DNA from: Suilimivivens sp009774465
GTDB lineage: Bacteria; Bacillota; Clostridia; Lachnospirales; Lachnospiraceae
Length of the DNA stretch: 64,000 bases
NCBI GenBank assembly: GCA_947382645.1
Contig: CANDAE010000001.1
Span: 1-64,000 of the forward strand
Direction of reading: 5' to 3'
The notes under the pieces were generated by a model. The model saw nothing but the letters and a program-made list of their open reading frames with translations. It made no database searches and was not told the origin of the DNA. The position numbers were made by a program, and so were the translations under genes. Below, piece by piece: positions 36,691 through 45,819 of the stretch. The stretch's first letter is position 1. Each line of letters starts with the position of its first letter.

Positions 36691-38163
36691 CTACTTATTA
36701 AAAGAATAAACTACGACCTTCTGCTGCTCTTCCTTTTTCTTTTTGAAGATGCTTCGTTTCGCTTTTGTATTTACAATATTTCCTCTGCAGTAAATGTGCT
36801 CATCCAGATGCGCCAGCATATACCTGATACGGAAAAAGACCACTGTAAAGCTTAAAAAAGCTCCCGCAAGAACACCCATGCCTGAAAATACTGCCGAAAA
36901 CCTGACCGATACAAAGCTTCCTGTTACAGTTCCCAAAAGAAAAACAAGTCCCACCACAGCAGCACCTCCGGCATCATCTAAATAATACTGGAAAATCATC
37001 ATGCTCTGTACCAGATAAATCAGCATATAAGCCATTGACATCACCGGATACATCATAAGGATTCTTCCGGTAATTCCAAGGTTTGCGGCAAATGCAATCA
37101 CCAGTACAAAAATGCAGATATTGATGATAACCTGAATCTGTATGATAAACAGCAGCTCTTTTCTAAGCACTTCTATCATTTGGTTCTTGGCCTTTAAAAT
37201 ATCCTTTCCAGACGCACCTATAATGGACTCGCAATAAGTTTTATAGGCTGTGTGAAATTTTGTTTCCACATTGACAACAAATATAACAAGGATGGAAATA
37301 TTGCTCAACATTGCAAGATAAGTCACCACGTCGTAAATAGGAGCTGAAACAAATACATCCGCAACTACTACCCGATAAGGAGAAAAAAACCAGAAAATAA
37401 AATTGTGACTGTAAATTCCCCAAGTAAACAAAGCGCTGGAGCATAATAATTTCCAGTATTTTTTCAAATAAAAAAGTACTTCCCTGCTGTTTTTGTTGTG
37501 ATATCTGAAATTTCTCCTGATTCTCGTCATTAAAAGCACTGCAATCAAATTAAAACTGACGGCCAGTGCCGTGATAATTGCATTCGTTACAGAAAACTGA
37601 AACCAGTATACCGCCATGCAGGAAAACAAAAGCCCCGTCAGCAGACTGACCAAAAAGCTGTAGGTTATCTTCCGGTATTCTTTCAGCAGCGTGATAAATG
37701 TCATACAGTAAAAAGTAAATACCAGTCCTGCATAACACAGGTAAGCAGTGAAAATGTATCCAATGGAAAAATGTCCCAAATGGTACATGACAATTCCAAA
37801 AGGCAGCCCCGTCAGCACCGTAAGCACTGCAAGAAGCAGATTTCCCATATCCAGAGCCGGAAGAATACTGTCATAATCCTCCTGGAAAATCTTATCCGCC
37901 GTATACCTTGAAAGAATAATATTGATGGGCGACGAAATAATCAGTGAAAAAATAAACACGTACAATATGGTAGATGATATAATTTCCCTTTCCCGATAGG
38001 AAATATTTACATAAGGCAGAATATAATACATCAGATTCAGGAACAAAATCACCATAACTGTGGGGCCGACTGTTACTACAGTGGCGTAAAGTCCTGCAAA
38101 TACCGTACTGATGATGCCCTCTTTATTAAATAATTTTTTTAATTCAAATCCTATGCCGGCCAT
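36691..38163 (-). CDS. pelG: PelG-like polysaccharide transporter
   Basis: 490 residues, about twelve membrane helices. The start MAGIGFELKKLFNKEGIISTVFAGLYA is the hallmark of PelG, the MATE/Wzx-fold transporter that, with PelD, PelE and PelF, makes and exports Pel polysaccharide across the membrane. A basic tail (KAKRSIFKKKKEEQQK) ends the protein. GGGGATG precedes the ATG, 6 bases after the pelF-like stop. Known from Gram-negative and some Gram-positive Pel loci; here the outer-membrane parts are missing, as expected. Confidence 0.88.
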   Translation of the reverse strand: MAGIGFELKKLFNKEGIISTVFAGLYATVVTVGPTVMVILFLNLMYYILPYVNISYREREIISSTILYVFIFSLIISSPINIILSRYTADKIFQEDYDSILPALDMGNLLLAVLTVLTGLPFGIVMYHLGHFSIGYIFTAYLCYAGLVFTFYCMTFITLLKEYRKITYSFLVSLLTGLLFSCMAVYWFQFSVTNAIITALAVSFNLIAVLLMTRIRRNFRYHNKNSREVLFYLKKYWKLLCSSALFTWGIYSHNFIFWFFSPYRVVVADVFVSAPIYDVVTYLAMLSNISILVIFVVNVETKFHTAYKTYCESIIGASGKDILKAKNQMIEVLRKELLFIIQIQVIINICIFVLVIAFAANLGITGRILMMYPVMSMAYMLIYLVQSMMIFQYYLDDAGGAAVVGLVFLLGTVTGSFVSVRFSAVFSGMGVLAGAFLSFTVVFFRIRYMLAHLDEHIYCRGNIVNTKAKRSIFKKKKEEQQKVVVYSFNK

Positions 38164-38169
38164 CTGTTT

Positions 38170-39630
38170 TCATCCCCATTCAAAATCGTTATAAAGCTTT
38201 CTGTACTTTCGTACTACTTCTTCATTCTGGTAAAATTTTGCGGTTCTTTCTTTGCCTGCCGCTCCCATCTGCTCCCGCATCTTCTTATTTCTTGCAAGCA
38301 GAACCATTGCCTCTGCAGTTTTATCCACATTCATGGTGGGAACAATCAGCCCGCTTCGCCCAAAGCTGTCATATTCTGCTCCGTACAGCAGCTCCTTGCA
38401 TCCTCCTACATCAGTGGAAATACAGGGCTTCCCTGCTGCCATTGCCTCTAAAAGACATAAGGGCTGTCCCTCCGAAATACTGGTTAAAACAACAAAATCC
38501 ATTTTTCCCAGGTAATCCTTTACCTGAATTCTTCCGGTAAAGGTTATATCAGGAATCTTAAAACTGTTTACCAGTTCAAGACACTCCTCATAGTATCTTT
38601 TGTTTTCTTCCGTAGGCCCCATCAGATAAAGCGAAAGCTCAGGAACCTCCTCTTTGGCAAGACGGTACGCATTGATCATGGTCTTTACATCCTTAATGGG
38701 AACGATACGGATAACCGCGCCTATATTGATTCGTCCGTCCTCTTTTCTTCCGGGAAGATTTTCCATCGCCTTTACAAACACGCCGTTGGATATCACTCTT
38801 GTTTTTTCTTTCGGGCATCCAATCTCCGTCTGTATCTGCCTTGCTGCCTGAAAAAGGGAAATCACACAGTCCGCCTCATCATAAATACACTGAGACAACA
38901 TGTAAAAATACCGTGTCCAGATATTTTTATAAATTCCCTGTGTCCAGTCCGCTTTGATAATCTCTTCCTCACGCTCTCTGGTATATATCCCATGCTCTGT
39001 CAAAATAAGCGGCTTCTGATACATGTACTTTGCCTTACACGCCAGAATGCCCGCATATCCTGTGGAAATGGCGTGATAGCAGTCCGCTTTTTCCACAGGA
39101 ACCTTTAACACCCGGAACAAAGGCAGATATAAAGAGCGCAGACTCCACAAAAAATCAGTAAAAACGCAATTGGGATATTTTTCGATATAAAGCGTTCTGG
39201 CCAGTTCCATAAAATCCCTGCTCATAAGCAGATCATTGGAGGTATACTCTGTCCGGTCAAAAAAAAGAAAAAGATCTCCCCACTTTACGTCCTCTCCAAA
39301 CAAAAGGCTTTTAAGCGCTTCCTTTTCTTCTCTGGACAAACTTACCTTCTTTTTTCTGTATATCACTTCATCTTCACACAGATAAGTTTCTCTGATTTCA
39401 CATAAGTTTGAAGGAATGTCATACTTAAATTTGCCGCCATCTTCCCTGGTGGGAACCAGTGTATACATTACAAACTGTTTTTCACTTAAAGCATTTACCA
39501 GCATCTGAATCCATCCGGACACTCCGCCAGCCACGTAAGGATAACTTCCTTCCGCAAACATTGCTATCTTCAATTTTATACCCATCTGCGCGTTGCGGCG
39601 CGCATACAAATCAACAGGTTGAATACGCAT
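38170..39630 (-). CDS. pelF: PelF-like glycosyltransferase (GT4)
   Basis: 486 residues as written; 471 from the internal ATG at 39585. GT-B enzyme of the PelF type: IAMFAEGSYPYVAGGVSGW at the N-terminus, LTEHGIYTREREEEI near 215, IGAVIRIVPIKDVKTMI near 305, and TSISEGQPLCLLEAMAAGKPCISTDVGGC near 390-418. PelF uses UDP-sugars to polymerise the Pel backbone. The first 15 codons derive from a palindromic repeat whose loop carries the ATG at 39630; AAAGG lies about 12 bases upstream. The ATG at 39585 fits the family start better but has no clear ribosome site. Confidence 0.9.
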   Translation of the reverse strand: MRIQPVDLYARRNAQMGIKLKIAMFAEGSYPYVAGGVSGWIQMLVNALSEKQFVMYTLVPTREDGGKFKYDIPSNLCEIRETYLCEDEVIYRKKKVSLSREEKEALKSLLFGEDVKWGDLFLFFDRTEYTSNDLLMSRDFMELARTLYIEKYPNCVFTDFLWSLRSLYLPLFRVLKVPVEKADCYHAISTGYAGILACKAKYMYQKPLILTEHGIYTREREEEIIKADWTQGIYKNIWTRYFYMLSQCIYDEADCVISLFQAARQIQTEIGCPKEKTRVISNGVFVKAMENLPGRKEDGRINIGAVIRIVPIKDVKTMINAYRLAKEEVPELSLYLMGPTEENKRYYEECLELVNSFKIPDITFTGRIQVKDYLGKMDFVVLTSISEGQPLCLLEAMAAGKPCISTDVGGCKELLYGAEYDSFGRSGLIVPTMNVDKTAEAMVLLARNKKMREQMGAAGKERTAKFYQNEEVVRKYRKLYNDFEWG

Positions 39631-39644
39631 TTTTTATTCAACCT
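39616..39644. repeat. Palindromic repeat spanning the pelF start
   Basis: GGTTGAATA (39617-39625) and TATTCAACC (39635-39643) form a 9-10 bp stem with a 9-base loop. On the minus strand the left arm contains the TGA stop of the DUF2194-like gene and the loop holds the ATG of pelF. The same arms occur at 3052-3087. Here too a second hairpin (GCGCG/CGCGC around 39585-39605) follows, as in the first copy. Confidence 0.65.
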
Positions 39645-41134
39645 TTGCCATCCTCCAAAACAATTGGTATCTGAACCTGCTGCCGGCTGACAGTAAGCAG
39701 CCAGGCATCCTCACCAACCTTCTGAACGTCTACTCCCTGGGCATCCTCCAGTTGATCCTTTGTCCTTACCATGCAGTACCATACATCCACAAAGCCTTCC
39801 GCAGTGATCGTCAGACAGTCCTCTGTAACCTCAAACACAGGATAAATTTTTTCATACCGTTTGAAACGTTCCTGGGCCTCCAGCCAGTCTATCTCTTCAA
39901 GAAACTGATTGTTTCTGTACATATCATGCATTCCTTTGGATAATTCAAGAAGATATGCCGCCCATTCATATTCCTCCGTCCAGTTTTCGTTCCCAAGAAC
40001 TTCCCGCATATCCAGGCACAGGGTTGCAATTCCTTCTCCCGATGCCATGCTTTCCATCCGGTACCGCTTTTCATCGCTCTGCATATGCCCCGTGTTCACC
40101 ACCGGCAAAATGCCGCCCTCATCTTCCTCCATGACAATTCCGCCGCTGCGCCTTATCTGGCGCAGAATATCCTGAAAATCCCCGTCTTTTTCCTGCATGC
40201 AGGTTCTTCCTGAAATAATGACTCCGTCTTCATGCCTGATCTTGTCCATAGAAGGCCAGATAACGTCCCTGATAAACATAACCGGATCTCTGCTGTATAA
40301 CTGGTAAATCATTTCCTGATCCACATGCTCAAAATCCGGATAGTAATCAAGCAGTACCGCACTGCTGTTTATCACAGGATAGGCAAATATATCCTCCATA
40401 TCGGATAACACGCCTGCAAATATGCCAATTCCCGATTCGTCCTCAAAAAAAGGTCCTGTGCAGGAATACATTCTTCCATCACCGCATTGCTTTTTCCATA
40501 AAAGAGGGATTAAAAACCTTTGTTCTTTGTTATCTTTACTTCTCTCCTGAATCATTTTGGTACAGGAGGCATCCAGTGAAATATCCCTTACTGTCATTGG
40601 CAGCTCTTCATAGTAAACCATTCCCTGGGTAAAAATTCCTTCAAAGACCATCATCCCGTCAATCTCTGTCTCTTCTCTGCCCTCTCGCACCCCCAGCTTC
40701 TTTTCGTAATCCGGATCTTCCCCTGTCAGGCAGGTGAAAAACACAAATTTCCCCTCTTCATCAGCCAGCCTTATAAGCTCGCCCTTTTCATCCGCCTGGG
40801 ATAATCTTCCTGTCGTTACAATAAAAACTCTGGCTGTTTCCTTCTGCATGTCATTTAATTCTTCAACCGTTCTTCTGACAATATACTCTTTCTTCAGCTG
40901 ATCCAACATCTTTATGATCTGGTCTGTCATGCCCTCTTTGGCTTCATCTCCACAAAGCACTATGTACTGCGCTGCTTCCGGCTCGGCTTTAGATACCAGC
41001 TCTTCCCGCTCTATGACCGGAAGCTGACCTTCCGCTCCCATATCAATAATCAGGTTTCCTGAAAAAATCAAATAAAACAGAAGTATGCCAAAAAAACCAG
41101 CCGTAATTGCCACATAATCTGATATTTTTAACAT
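39638..41134 (-). CDS. DUF2194-like / PelA-type extracytoplasmic protein
   Basis: 498 residues. One N-terminal membrane helix (8-30) is followed by an extracellular part. Residues about 50-150 look like a Rossmann or glutamine-amidotransferase-like domain (VLCGDEAKEGMTDQIIKML...VFIVTTGRLS). The rest includes LLDYYPDFEHVDQEMIYQLYSRDPVMF and ends in beta-rich segments. It resembles DUF2194, a family linked to Pel-like loci and related to the deacetylase-type region of PelA, but it is shorter and I see no complete CE4 metal motif. AGAGG precedes the ATG. It is directly upstream of pelF. Confidence 0.6.
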   Translation of the reverse strand: MLKISDYVAITAGFFGILLFYLIFSGNLIIDMGAEGQLPVIEREELVSKAEPEAAQYIVLCGDEAKEGMTDQIIKMLDQLKKEYIVRRTVEELNDMQKETARVFIVTTGRLSQADEKGELIRLADEEGKFVFFTCLTGEDPDYEKKLGVREGREETEIDGMMVFEGIFTQGMVYYEELPMTVRDISLDASCTKMIQERSKDNKEQRFLIPLLWKKQCGDGRMYSCTGPFFEDESGIGIFAGVLSDMEDIFAYPVINSSAVLLDYYPDFEHVDQEMIYQLYSRDPVMFIRDVIWPSMDKIRHEDGVIISGRTCMQEKDGDFQDILRQIRRSGGIVMEEDEGGILPVVNTGHMQSDEKRYRMESMASGEGIATLCLDMREVLGNENWTEEYEWAAYLLELSKGMHDMYRNNQFLEEIDWLEAQERFKRYEKIYPVFEVTEDCLTITAEGFVDVWYCMVRTKDQLEDAQGVDVQKVGEDAWLLTVSRQQVQIPIVLEDGKG

Positions 41135-41148
41135 ATTGCGCCTCTTTC

Positions 41149-42054
41149 TTACTTAGGGTATATAAAATTTTTTTCATATTCCTGCTTACGCATTTTGCTG
41201 ATCTGGTCCGATAAAACGCCAAAACAAATTAGCTGAAAGCCAAAGATGATTAAGATGGAGGCCAAAATCGGCACTCCGTTGGACCACTGGAAAGCACGCA
41301 GGATTCCGTATAATGCCCCTACTCCGCACATGGCCAGACCGGCTTTTCCCAAAATGCGCATCGGCTGGAATAAGACAATAATCTGGAGAATCAAGCCAAT
41401 CGTGCGGAAACCGTCTCTGATTTGTCTGACAGAGCTCTTTCCTGTTCTCTTTCTCACAGTAATATCTACTTCACCGCCATAGTATTCCTGCTCTAACATT
41501 AGTAATGTAGTTACTGTGGACGCGCCAAATGCATCCGGCAGCAGAGAAAGATAAGGCATAATTACACTACGTTTGAACCCACGCATACCTGAATTGAAAT
41601 CTTTAAGTTCTTCTTTTACAACAAAGTTTAAAAAACTCTTTAATATCTTTTTCCCAAAACGTCTGTTTCTGTCCTCATAAGAATCGCCGCCTCTTATTCC
41701 GATACAGTAATCCAGGTCTTCCTCCTGCATTTTAGCGATAAGTTTATAAAGATCCTCCGGCCTGTGCTGTCCGTCTGCATCATACCAGACGATCAAATCG
41801 CCTCTGGATTCCCTGATTCCTGTTTTAATGGCAGCTCCGTACCCTTTGTTTTTCCGATGATTAATCAGACGCACCTGGGAAAATTCTTTTACGATATCTG
41901 CAGTATGATCACTGCTTCCATCATTGATAACAATGATTTCAAGGTTATCGTTTTTTTCGGTAATACCCCCCCTGGTCAGTTCCCGGAGCACATTTCCAAT
42001 TGCCGCTTCTTCATTGTATGCCGGTATAATCACTGATACTGTACTACTTTGCAT
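41149..42054 (-). CDS. Glycosyltransferase family 2 (DPM/GtrB-like)
   Basis: 301 residues from the ATG at 42054 (GGGAGGAAAG upstream; the longer frame to 42129 overlaps the previous gene). GT-A domain: VSVIIPAYNEEAAIGNVL, NDGSSD, NKGYGAAIKTGI, and the metal-binding WYDADGQHRPED. Two C-terminal membrane helices (about 225-290) resemble GtrB/dolichyl-phosphate mannosyltransferases that load a sugar on a polyprenyl phosphate. A run of seven G (41966-41972) lies in frame inside the gene (codons for R-G-G). Confidence 0.92.
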   Translation of the reverse strand: MQSSTVSVIIPAYNEEAAIGNVLRELTRGGITEKNDNLEIIVINDGSSDHTADIVKEFSQVRLINHRKNKGYGAAIKTGIRESRGDLIVWYDADGQHRPEDLYKLIAKMQEEDLDYCIGIRGGDSYEDRNRRFGKKILKSFLNFVVKEELKDFNSGMRGFKRSVIMPYLSLLPDAFGASTVTTLLMLEQEYYGGEVDITVRKRTGKSSVRQIRDGFRTIGLILQIIVLFQPMRILGKAGLAMCGVGALYGILRAFQWSNGVPILASILIIFGFQLICFGVLSDQISKMRKQEYEKNFIYPK

Positions 42055-42056
42055 TC

Positions 42057-42950
42057 CTACTTTCCTCCCGCTTTTCGAATCACAACTTCCAATAAGTGTT
42101 TTGCTATAACCAAATGCCGCCTTTTCCATTCCTTTTCCGCTTCCCTGTCAGGATTTGGATACTTTTTTAAATACCTTCTGTATTCCTTCCCAAATTTACC
42201 GCAATATCCCGGATGCCAGGGCTTTGTGCCCCCCATATAATGTACAATCACCGGATAGCTCTTTTCCTTCAAAAATCCTCCCATTATGTAGAAAAGCATC
42301 CCAATTTCACTTCCATAACCTGTGTTGTAATTGTACTTTCTCTCCAGCAGCTTGATCTTTCCCCTGAAAATCAGATTAATGATATCCTGATCCGGATATT
42401 GCAGATATTCGCCCTTTTCATTTATGATGGTTTCAATCTCCTTTTTTCGGAAACGTTTCCGGAGCTGGTGTAAATCAAAGAGCAATACTCCCGAATTGAT
42501 ATACTGCTCTTCATCGCGAAATCCAATCTCAGTTTTATGAGCCGACAGCATATTATTTACTGCAAAATCGGCAATTCCTCCTAACACATTTCCTTCCAGA
42601 TCTGTTTCATACAGTTCCATCAGGGAACCTCTGATCAAAATATCAGGATCTAAATAAAGCATCCTCTCTTCTTTCGGAAACATCATCCCTGCAAAAATCC
42701 TGTAATACATTTCCCTGGTAAAGTAGCGGAACACCGGAACCTCAGATAAAAGCCCTTCCTTCATTCTGACAGGTAAAAATCTGCTGCCTTTACTTTCTAT
42801 CAATGTATTCAACTCTGCAAGTTCCGTTTCCTTTACATTGCTGTAAAGTAAGTAAATCTTATTTTCATTCTTATGGTGTGCAAAAAACGAGGTCAGCATC
42901 ACCTTTAACGGACGAATATAATTGCTGTCCACCGTCACAAGAATGTTCAT
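42057..42950 (-). CDS. Glycosyltransferase family 8 protein
   Basis: 297 residues, paralogue of the GT8 at 26563-27441: MNILVTVDSNYIRPLKVMLTSFF, YLDPDILIRGSL with the DxD, YINSGVLLFDL, and IVHYMGGTKPWHPGY. It ends in a basic tail. GGGGG-rich ribosome site. It sits between GT4 and GT2 genes near the start of the glycan operon. It likely transfers a hexose with retention of configuration; the acceptor is unknown. Confidence 0.92.
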   Translation of the reverse strand: MNILVTVDSNYIRPLKVMLTSFFAHHKNENKIYLLYSNVKETELAELNTLIESKGSRFLPVRMKEGLLSEVPVFRYFTREMYYRIFAGMMFPKEERMLYLDPDILIRGSLMELYETDLEGNVLGGIADFAVNNMLSAHKTEIGFRDEEQYINSGVLLFDLHQLRKRFRKKEIETIINEKGEYLQYPDQDIINLIFRGKIKLLERKYNYNTGYGSEIGMLFYIMGGFLKEKSYPVIVHYMGGTKPWHPGYCGKFGKEYRRYLKKYPNPDREAEKEWKRRHLVIAKHLLEVVIRKAGGK

Positions 42951-42971
42951 ATTTATCCCCCTGCCCTTCTT

Positions 42972-44069
42972 TTAGTTTATCATCCCCTGTAACAAAGCCT
43001 CCCACTCATCTAATATATGTTCCCTTCCAAAACGCTTTGTGCTTTCTTTTGCTTTCTCTCCCATTTGTCTGCGCCTTACAGAATCAGCCATAAGCAGATC
43101 CATTTTTTCTGCAAACATTTCTATATTCTCCGGCTCCACAAGGAAACCGTTTTCCGCTTCTGTTATAATTTCACTTGGTCCTGCCTTGCAGGAATAACTG
43201 ACTGCCGGAAGGGAAAAATCCATTGCCTCAAGTAAAACCATCCCAAATCCTTCATCCCTGGAAGGAAGTACAAATATTTCCGATTTCTGATAATACTGCT
43301 CTATCCCGGACACATTGCCGATCAGATGAAAATGCTTTAATCCTGCATCCTTAATTTCTCCGGCTAATTTATCCTTTTCTTCCCCGTCTCCTGCAACAAG
43401 AACTGTCCATTCCGGATACTTTTCCTCAAGCAGCTTCCAGCTTTTGATTAAAAGATCAAATCCCTTTACTTTTGTCAGCCTTCCGGCCGCAAAGATCACC
43501 GGTTCTTTTGCCTGCCCGGGCATTACGTCCTCATAGGGATTTGGATTATAAATGCGGGTAATATTACATTTTAACTTTAAATTTTTCTGATAATATCCTT
43601 TATCTTCTTCTGACAGCACCACCAGCTGATCTGAAAATCTGCCAACCAGTCTTCTTACCAGCCTGCGGAAATTATGATTTTTCCTGAAATGATAATAAAA
43701 ATTAAAATGTTCCCACGAAATCCAATGCATATGTGGCCTGAATTGTTTCAGAAAGAAAGAAAAGCATCCAAGTATAATGTCTACATCAATTAAGAAATCT
43801 GCATTTTCCCGATTTAAAAAAGAGGTCATTAATCGTATTTTTTTTAAAATGCCAGCCCTGGGCGCCTCTTTTTCAAGCCAATATATCTTTACAGGCTCAT
43901 CTACCCGAAAAAAAGTCTCTCCGCTTCCCCAAAGACTCATAATCAAAACCTGATACCCTCTTTGGGCTAAACCGTTTGCTACTATAGAAAGCACTCTTTC
44001 TGTTCCGCCGGAATGACTCATATTTCCAATAAAGAAAATAACCTTCAAGTTCTTCCTGTTCATATGCAT
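42972..44069 (-). CDS. Glycosyltransferase family 4 protein, first gene of the glycan operon
   Basis: About 365 residues from ATG 44069 (AGAGG upstream); the ATG at 44087 overlaps a TATAAT box. GT-B fold: VIFFIGNMSHSGGTERVLSIVANGLAQRGY at the N-terminus (split as NMSHSGGTERV for the motif), FAAGRLTKVKGFDLLI near 195, and LPSRDEGFGMVLLEAMDFSLPAVSY with E-x7-E near 275. It resembles GalNAc/glucosyl GT4 enzymes in capsule loci. It starts the minus-strand cluster that ends at 26563. Confidence 0.9.
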   Translation of the reverse strand: MHMNRKNLKVIFFIGNMSHSGGTERVLSIVANGLAQRGYQVLIMSLWGSGETFFRVDEPVKIYWLEKEAPRAGILKKIRLMTSFLNRENADFLIDVDIILGCFSFFLKQFRPHMHWISWEHFNFYYHFRKNHNFRRLVRRLVGRFSDQLVVLSEEDKGYYQKNLKLKCNITRIYNPNPYEDVMPGQAKEPVIFAAGRLTKVKGFDLLIKSWKLLEEKYPEWTVLVAGDGEEKDKLAGEIKDAGLKHFHLIGNVSGIEQYYQKSEIFVLPSRDEGFGMVLLEAMDFSLPAVSYSCKAGPSEIITEAENGFLVEPENIEMFAEKMDLLMADSVRRRQMGEKAKESTKRFGREHILDEWEALLQGMIN

Positions 44070-44085
44070 TTTTACCTCTGAAATC

Positions 44086-44113
44086 ATTATATTATATTTA
44101 TTTTACTTTTCAA
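44086..44113 (-). promoter_or_regulatory. Possible promoter of the glycan operon
   Basis: TTGAAA (44108-44113), 16 bases, TATAAT (44086-44091) on the minus strand, with a second TATAAT at 44091-44096. The leader to the GT4 gene would be very short. The 218-base intergenic space to the flippase is AT-rich and I see no c-di-GMP riboswitch in it. Confidence 0.4.
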
Positions 44114-44305
44114 ATCCGACAAATCGCCGAAATTTTTTCGTATTTTTTCGTCGTTTTCCGGTCATATTGCACATTCATTTATTACATATCGTCATTTTTG
44201 CATATACAACAAAAATTTTTTATCTAAATTGCACAACATCTTCCCTCTTTATAAATCCCTTCTTTCCTGCTAAGATGTATTATGAAAATTTTGAAAGGAG
44301 CCGCC

Positions 44306-45817
44306 ATGCGTGCAAAATTACTTCTGAAAAACAGCTTTGTCATATTATTTTCCACACTGTTCTGCTATTTTGCCGACTTCCTGTGCCGGACAGTCCTGGT
44401 ACATACATTATCTATGGAATATGTAGGTGTAACAGGGCTTTTTTCCAATATCTTATCCGTACTTTCCCTATCTGAACTGGGATTTGGAACCGTTCTGGTC
44501 TACAGTATGTACGTGCCTTTTGCACAAAATGATGAAGAAAAGCTGCTTGCACTTACAAACTTTTATAAAAAAGCCTATCTGACCGTGTCTTTGCTGATCG
44601 GCTCAATCGGCCTTCTTCTTACTCCTTTTTTACCATATATAATCAATGATAGTCCCGACATCCCTGAATTATCGGTTTATTATCTGCTTTACCTTGGAAA
44701 TACGGTGATTTCCTATTCCTTTGTATACCGTCAGTCCCTGTTTGCCGCAGATCAAAAGCTGTATGTTACAAAATTTTATTCCAATCTGCTTCGCGTAATC
44801 AGAACCGTCCTGCAGATCATTATTCTGGTAACCACTCATGACTTTTTCCTGTATCTGGCAGTCATGCTGCCCTTTACGCTCTTTACCAACCTGTTTTTAT
44901 CATGGAAGGCAAAAAAAGCATATCCATTCTTAAATTCAGACCATCATCCCACCCTTGAAAAGGAGGAACGAAAGACCATATTTAAGAATGTATATGCCAT
45001 GTTTAATCATCATGTGGGAGCTACTGTGCTGAACTCCACAGATAATCTTCTGATCAGTTTTTTCCTTGGACTTAAGGCGGTTTCCCGCAATGACAGCTAT
45101 GCCCTGATTCAGACGCTTCTCCGTTCCATCTTCGGCACACTGTTTAATTCTTTAAATGCCAGCGTGGGTAATTACCATGCCACCAAGACAGAAGAAGAAA
45201 CCCATACCCTGTTTGAAGCCCTTCACTTTGCAGGCTTCTGGTTTTATACTTTTTGCACAGCCAGCTTTTTCCTGCTGGTAAATCCATTTATCACACTGGT
45301 CTGGGGTGAAAAATTTCTTTTTTCCACTCCTGTCGTTCTTTTGATATCAGTCAATTTTTATATCTATGGAATCCGTCAGATTTCCATTACTTTTAAAGAG
45401 GCTTTGGGGCTTCTTTATCAGGACAGGTACAAACCAATTATAGAGGCCCTGATCAACCTGATCCTGTCTGTTCTCCTTGTAAAGCCTTTCGGGATCATTG
45501 GCATTTTCGCAGGTACTTTTATCAGTATGGTTTCCACTTCTCTTTGGGTGGAGCCTTATGTTCTGCTGCATTATGGTTTTCACCGCTCCACCAGAGGCTT
45601 TTGGCTTAAAAATATAAAATATCTGCTGACAGGCATTCTTGCCATTGGCTTAACCTGGCTGTGCGCAGCCCCCTTTGAGCTGTCTCTGATTGCTACTATG
45701 GGAGTGCGTATTCTTTTATGCCTGATCATTCCCAATGTGGTATTCTTACTGTTTTCCTTTAAAAGTCCGGAATTTCATTTGATGGTGGATATGTTAAAGT
45801 CCACATTAAAGCGATAG
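44306..45817 (+). CDS. Wzx-type polysaccharide flippase / oligosaccharide transporter
   Basis: 503 residues with about 12-14 membrane helices. The start (MRAKLLLKNSFVILFSTLFCYFADF) and EYVGVTGLFSNILSVLSLSELGFGTVLVYSMY match lipopolysaccharide/teichuronic-type flippases of the MOP superfamily. AAAGGAG lies 6 bases before the ATG at 44306; the longer frame to 44282 lacks a site. It diverges from the glycan operon and probably moves a lipid-linked repeat unit across the membrane. It ends 2 bases before the convergent DUF885 gene. The presence of both Wzx-type and PelG-type exporters means two routes, or two polymers. Confidence 0.88.
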   Translation: MRAKLLLKNSFVILFSTLFCYFADFLCRTVLVHTLSMEYVGVTGLFSNILSVLSLSELGFGTVLVYSMYVPFAQNDEEKLLALTNFYKKAYLTVSLLIGSIGLLLTPFLPYIINDSPDIPELSVYYLLYLGNTVISYSFVYRQSLFAADQKLYVTKFYSNLLRVIRTVLQIIILVTTHDFFLYLAVMLPFTLFTNLFLSWKAKKAYPFLNSDHHPTLEKEERKTIFKNVYAMFNHHVGATVLNSTDNLLISFFLGLKAVSRNDSYALIQTLLRSIFGTLFNSLNASVGNYHATKTEEETHTLFEALHFAGFWFYTFCTASFFLLVNPFITLVWGEKFLFSTPVVLLISVNFYIYGIRQISITFKEALGLLYQDRYKPIIEALINLILSVLLVKPFGIIGIFAGTFISMVSTSLWVEPYVLLHYGFHRSTRGFWLKNIKYLLTGILAIGLTWLCAAPFELSLIATMGVRILLCLIIPNVVFLLFSFKSPEFHLMVDMLKSTLKR

Positions 45818-45819
45818 AT

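Noticed and set aside
44088..44305. Possible c-di-GMP riboswitch before the glycan operon
   Set aside because: The leader is too short and AT-rich; I find no GEMM-like conserved helices.
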